Below are positions 6,879 through 8,579 of a stretch of 8,579 bases of DNA, in pieces; the first letter of the stretch is position 1; each line of letters opens with the position of its first letter. The stretch is from positions 1 through 8,579 of the forward strand of contig JAADDB010000145.1 in the NCBI GenBank assembly GCA_013154135.1. The letters run 5' to 3'. The DNA is from Chloroflexota bacterium (GTDB taxonomy: Bacteria > Chloroflexota > Anaerolineae > JAADDB01). Both the position numbers and the translations under genes were made by a program. The notes beneath the pieces are model-generated. The model was not told the DNA's origin and ran no database searches. It saw only the letters and a program-made list of their open reading frames with translations.

Positions 6879-6905
6879 GTTTTTGGTGGGTGGTCCACCA
6901 AAAAC
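6879..6905. repeat. Perfect hairpin (11-bp stem, 5-nt loop) at the start of a repeat unit
   Basis: GTTTTTGGTGG (6879-6889) pairs exactly with CCACCAAAAAC (6895-6905) around GTGGT. It would pass as a bidirectional terminator, but it sits between two divergent genes (MFS to the left, aminotransferase to the right), where nothing needs terminating. Its left part, 6874-6893, recurs at the window end (8560-8579) with 18 of 20 matches, so it is part of a dispersed element. Confidence 0.65.
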
Positions 6906-6966
6906 ACTTTTCCGGCACGGGGCGAGAACGTCGGCATCCCGCCAAAGTGCAGACCCGTCCGCGGCC
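6895..6966 (+). repeat. Dispersed intergenic repeat, copy 3
   Basis: Over 6914-6966 this matches 8334-8386 at 47 of 53 positions without gaps, and all six differences are transitions. The core reads GCAGACCCGTCCGC (6949-6962), one base off the perfect palindrome. The preceding ACCAAAAACACTTTTCC also resembles ACCAAAACGCCTTTCTG before copy 4. It lies in the divergent intergenic region about 170 nt before the aminotransferase start. No open frame of credible coding character spans it. Confidence 0.7.
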
Positions 6967-7041
6967 GAGGGACTACCGATCAACGTGCATAGACCACCCT
7001 GCGGGTCTGACACGCGAACCCGACAAGGCCATGCCGAACCC

Positions 7042-7057
7042 GATGGTCAATACCATC
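7042..7057. promoter_or_regulatory. Dyad GATGGT-CAAT-ACCATC, possible operator
   Basis: This perfect 6-bp inverted repeat with a 4-nt centre ends 14 nt before the TGGTACAAT extended -10 element, so it covers the -35 position. A half-site-like ATGGTACAAT at 7071-7080 echoes its left part (ATGGTCAAT). This is the layout expected of a transcription factor site controlling the aminotransferase; the factor is unknown. Confidence 0.4.
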
Positions 7058-7071
7058 TCTCCCCAATACTA

Positions 7072-7080
7072 TGGTACAAT
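7072..7080 (+). promoter_or_regulatory. Extended -10 promoter of the aminotransferase gene
   Basis: TGGTACAAT combines the TGn extension with TACAAT, a five-of-six match to the -10 consensus. No good -35 hexamer lies 16-18 nt upstream, which is common for extended -10 promoters. Transcription would begin near 7087, giving a leader of about 50 nt with no evident riboswitch. Confidence 0.5.
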
Positions 7081-7137
7081 CACCGCTGTGACAAACTCGG
7101 CTATGCTGTGAACAGTCCAGTGCAAGGAGGAATCGGT

Positions 7138-8214
7138 ATGCTATTTCCCAAGCTCTTCATTCCCGGACCCACGAACGTGCGCCAGGAAGTCCTGGCCGAA
7201 CAAACCCACCCCATGATCGGACATCGCACGGAAACCTTCGAAGACCTCTTCGCCCGAGTCCAGGAAAAACTGCGCCGCCTCTTCTTCACCCGCCACCGAG
7301 TCTACGTGACCGCGTCCTCGGGAACGGGGTTGCAGGAAGCCGCCATCCGCAACGGCGTGGGCAAACGCGTCCTCGCCATGGTAAACGGCGCGTTCTCCCG
7401 ACGATGGCACGATGTGGCTGTGGGGTGCGGCAAGGAAGTGGTACGCGTGGACATCCCCTGGGGCCGGGCCGTGAAACCGGAAGACGTGGTCCGGGCCATC
7501 CAAGCCCACGGGCCCTTCGACGCGGTCACCGTCGTCCACAACGAAACCAGCACCGGCGTGATGAGCCCGGTGGACGAAATCTCCCGCGCGGTCCGGGACA
7601 TAGCCCCGGACACCCTCCTCCTGGTGGACGCGGTCTCCTCCCTGAGCGGGGTAAAAATCCCCGTGGACGAGTGGGGCCTGGATGTCACCCTCACCTCCTC
7701 CCAGAAAGCCATGGCCCTTCCGCCGGGTCTGGCCTTCGCCGCGGTGAGCGACCGAGTCCTGGAACGGGCTCGCGAGGTGGAAGGACGGGGCTGGTATTTC
7801 GACTTCCTCGTGCTGGAAAAGTACCTGCGCCGCAACACCACCCCGGCCACACCCGCCATCTCCCTCTTCTGGGCCCTGGACCGTCAGCTGGACATCATGT
7901 TCGCCGAAGGGTTGGAGAACCGCTTTGCCCGCCATGCCCGGCTGGCCCACATGACCCGCACATGGGCCCTGGAACGGGGATTCCGGCTCTTCGCGGAGGA
8001 AGGGTATGAGTCGCAAACCGTCACCTGTGTGGAGAACACTCGCGGGGTGGATGTGCCCGCGCTAAACGCGTTCCTCCGGGAGCGGGGGATGACCATCTCC
8101 AACGGCTATGGGGACCTGAAGGGCAAGACCTTCCGCATCGCGCACATGGGCGAGACCACCGAAGCGGACATGGAAGCCCTCTTCCGGGCCATCGACGCGT
8201 TTCTGAACCGCTGA
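7138..8214 (+). CDS. Class V PLP aminotransferase, alanine/serine-glyoxylate aminotransferase family
   Basis: The 358-residue cytosolic enzyme transfers amino groups using pyridoxal phosphate; likely substrates are alanine or serine with glyoxylate or pyruvate. The sequence shows FIPGPTNV near the N terminus (8-15), GHRTETF (28-34), SGTGLQEAA (61-69), HNETSTG (134-140), LLVDAVSS (161-168, with D164 facing the PLP nitrogen), SSQKA (187-191, with K190 as the Schiff-base lysine) and FRIAHMGE (332-339, with R333 as the substrate carboxylate-binding arginine). The length is normal for the family. The open frame extends upstream to 6883, but that part runs through the hairpin and repeat; AAGGAGG at 7124-7130, 7 nt before ATG 7138, together with the promoter at 7072-7080, decides the start. 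In lineages lacking SerC, relatives can serve in serine synthesis, so exact specificity is open. Confidence 0.92.
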   Translation: MLFPKLFIPGPTNVRQEVLAEQTHPMIGHRTETFEDLFARVQEKLRRLFFTRHRVYVTASSGTGLQEAAIRNGVGKRVLAMVNGAFSRRWHDVAVGCGKEVVRVDIPWGRAVKPEDVVRAIQAHGPFDAVTVVHNETSTGVMSPVDEISRAVRDIAPDTLLLVDAVSSLSGVKIPVDEWGLDVTLTSSQKAMALPPGLAFAAVSDRVLERAREVEGRGWYFDFLVLEKYLRRNTTPATPAISLFWALDRQLDIMFAEGLENRFARHARLAHMTRTWALERGFRLFAEEGYESQTVTCVENTRGVDVPALNAFLRERGMTISNGYGDLKGKTFRIAHMGETTEADMEALFRAIDAFLNR

Positions 8215-8310
8215 GCGGACGCACGGGCGGAACCCCCGTCCTGAAAACAAAATGCCTGCCTGATTGACGGACATATGACGGAGAACCTGGGTGTGGGGCT
8301 TCACCCGCCC

Positions 8311-8386
8311 GCCCACTACCAAAACGCCTTTCTGGCACGGGACGAGAACGTCGACGCCCCGCCAAGGTGCGGACCCGTCCGCGGCC
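8311..8386 (+). repeat. Dispersed intergenic repeat, copy 4
   Basis: This is the best preserved copy, with the perfect core GCGGACCCGTCCGC at 8369-8382 and 47 of 53 matches to copy 3 over 8334-8386. It begins about 100 nt after the aminotransferase stop. The left edge ACTACCAAAACGCC corresponds to the right arm of the hairpin seen at 6879-6905, but the left arm is missing here. Confidence 0.7.
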
Positions 8387-8397
8387 CCGGAAGGCAG

Positions 8398-8509
8398 CCG
8401 GATAAATCCGCCTGCTGAACAGGAGCCGTCCCTCCGGGACGGGGATACGTCGGCCGGAGCACCTACCCCGCGCCCCGCAGAGGCGCTTCCCGTTCAACGG
8501 GCCTGTTCA
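8398..8509. repeat. Cluster of nested inverted repeats, possible structured RNA or folded DNA element
   Basis: TGAACAGG (8416-8423) pairs with CCTGTTCA (8502-8509) and encloses three hairpins: CCGTCCC-tcc-GGGACGG (8426-8442), GCGCC/GGCGC with a 7-nt loop (8470-8486), and CCCGT-tca-ACGGG (8489-8501). The last directly abuts the closing stem. A small CGGAT-AA-ATCCG dyad (8399-8410) precedes them. Together they draw a cloverleaf-like fold, but it does not fit a tRNA. GC-rich DNA yields chance hairpins, so this is a moderate claim. Confidence 0.4.
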
Positions 8510-8559
8510 TTGAGTCGCGTGGGCCGTGTGTGCATTTCCCAGCCTCTCCCCTTATGATA

Positions 8560-8579
8560 GAACTGTTTTGCGTGGGTGG
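8560..8579 (+). repeat. Start of another repeat unit, cut by window end
   Basis: GAACTGTTTTGCGTGGGTGG matches 6874-6893 at 18 of 20 positions. At 6874 this sequence leads straight into the hairpin and repeat copy 3, so a further copy probably follows beyond the window. Confidence 0.5.

Larger units (their letters stand above)
8215..8579. other. Gene-free 365-nt region rich in repeats and inverted repeats
   Basis: No credible coding sequence is present: the open frame at 8291-8557 has no ribosome binding site and is made of the repeat and hairpins. Bases 8215-8300 show nothing clear beyond a weak ACGGG/CCCGT stem (8223-8239) without a T run, so no convincing terminator for the aminotransferase. 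Repeat copy 4, the nested inverted repeats at 8398-8509 and a new repeat start at 8560 fill the remainder. Confidence 0.6.

Noticed and set aside
6883..7137. 85-residue N-terminal extension of the aminotransferase
   Set aside because: It translates the hairpin and repeat copy 3, lies upstream of the promoter and ribosome binding site, and the family begins at the LFIPGPTNV region encoded just after 7138.
8223..8239. Intrinsic terminator of the aminotransferase gene
   Set aside because: The stem is only 5 bp (ACGGG/CCCGT) and is followed by CCTGAAAAC rather than a T run.
8398..8509. tRNA or other known structural RNA
   Set aside because: The closing stem is 8 bp and no D-arm or anticodon arm of correct geometry is present. 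GTTCAA occurs, but a 5-bp T stem around a 7-nt loop cannot form.
8291..8557. 88-codon open frame downstream of the aminotransferase
   Set aside because: It has no ribosome binding site, consists of repeat copy 4 and hairpins, and its translation is low-complexity Pro/Arg/Thr-rich.
1..8579. CRISPR array
   Set aside because: The repeats are single copies separated by kilobases and contain unequal flanks; there is no regular repeat-spacer pattern and no cas gene.

Overview
The window is GC-rich bacterial DNA with four complete genes covering most of it. Three of them (a ClC-type anion channel, a 1028-residue cell-wall protein and a class V aminotransferase) lie on the + strand, and one major-facilitator transporter lies on the - strand. 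The style of the large protein suggests Chloroflexota, perhaps an Anaerolineae-like lineage: a cellulase-like TIM barrel, an NBR1-type Ig domain, an RYGLDITGYPIT-type module and T7-lysozyme-fold amidase domains. This is inferred from remembered family architecture; there is no rRNA or other phylogenetic marker here.

Layout. 1-124: upstream region of the ClC gene with the end of a dispersed repeat. 125-2161: ClC protein with two CBS domains and a TrkA-C/RCK-C tail. 2162-2470: intergenic, with a terminator-like hairpin built from an inverted copy of the repeat, a second hairpin, and a TATAAT promoter with an upstream dyad. 2471-5557: multidomain cell-wall protein with a degenerate and an intact amidase domain separated by a coiled coil. 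5547-6812 (-): MFS transporter, overlapping the previous gene tail to tail by 11 bp. 6813-7137: divergent intergenic region with a perfect hairpin, another repeat copy, a dyad and an extended -10 promoter. 7138-8214: alanine/serine-glyoxylate-type aminotransferase with an excellent ribosome binding site. 8215-8579: no gene; it holds a further repeat copy, a cluster of nested inverted repeats, and the beginning of yet another repeat unit at the window edge.

The four genes do not look like one pathway. Each appears to be its own transcription unit, with individual promoters or convergent/divergent arrangement. The common thread is the intergenic repeat: four copies share the palindromic core GCGGACCCGTCCGC or a one-base variant. 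The most interesting items are this repeat family, the folded region at 8398-8509, the amidase pair in which one domain has lost all three predicted zinc ligands, the absence of a signal peptide on that protein, and a ClC channel with valine at the internal proton-glutamate position.
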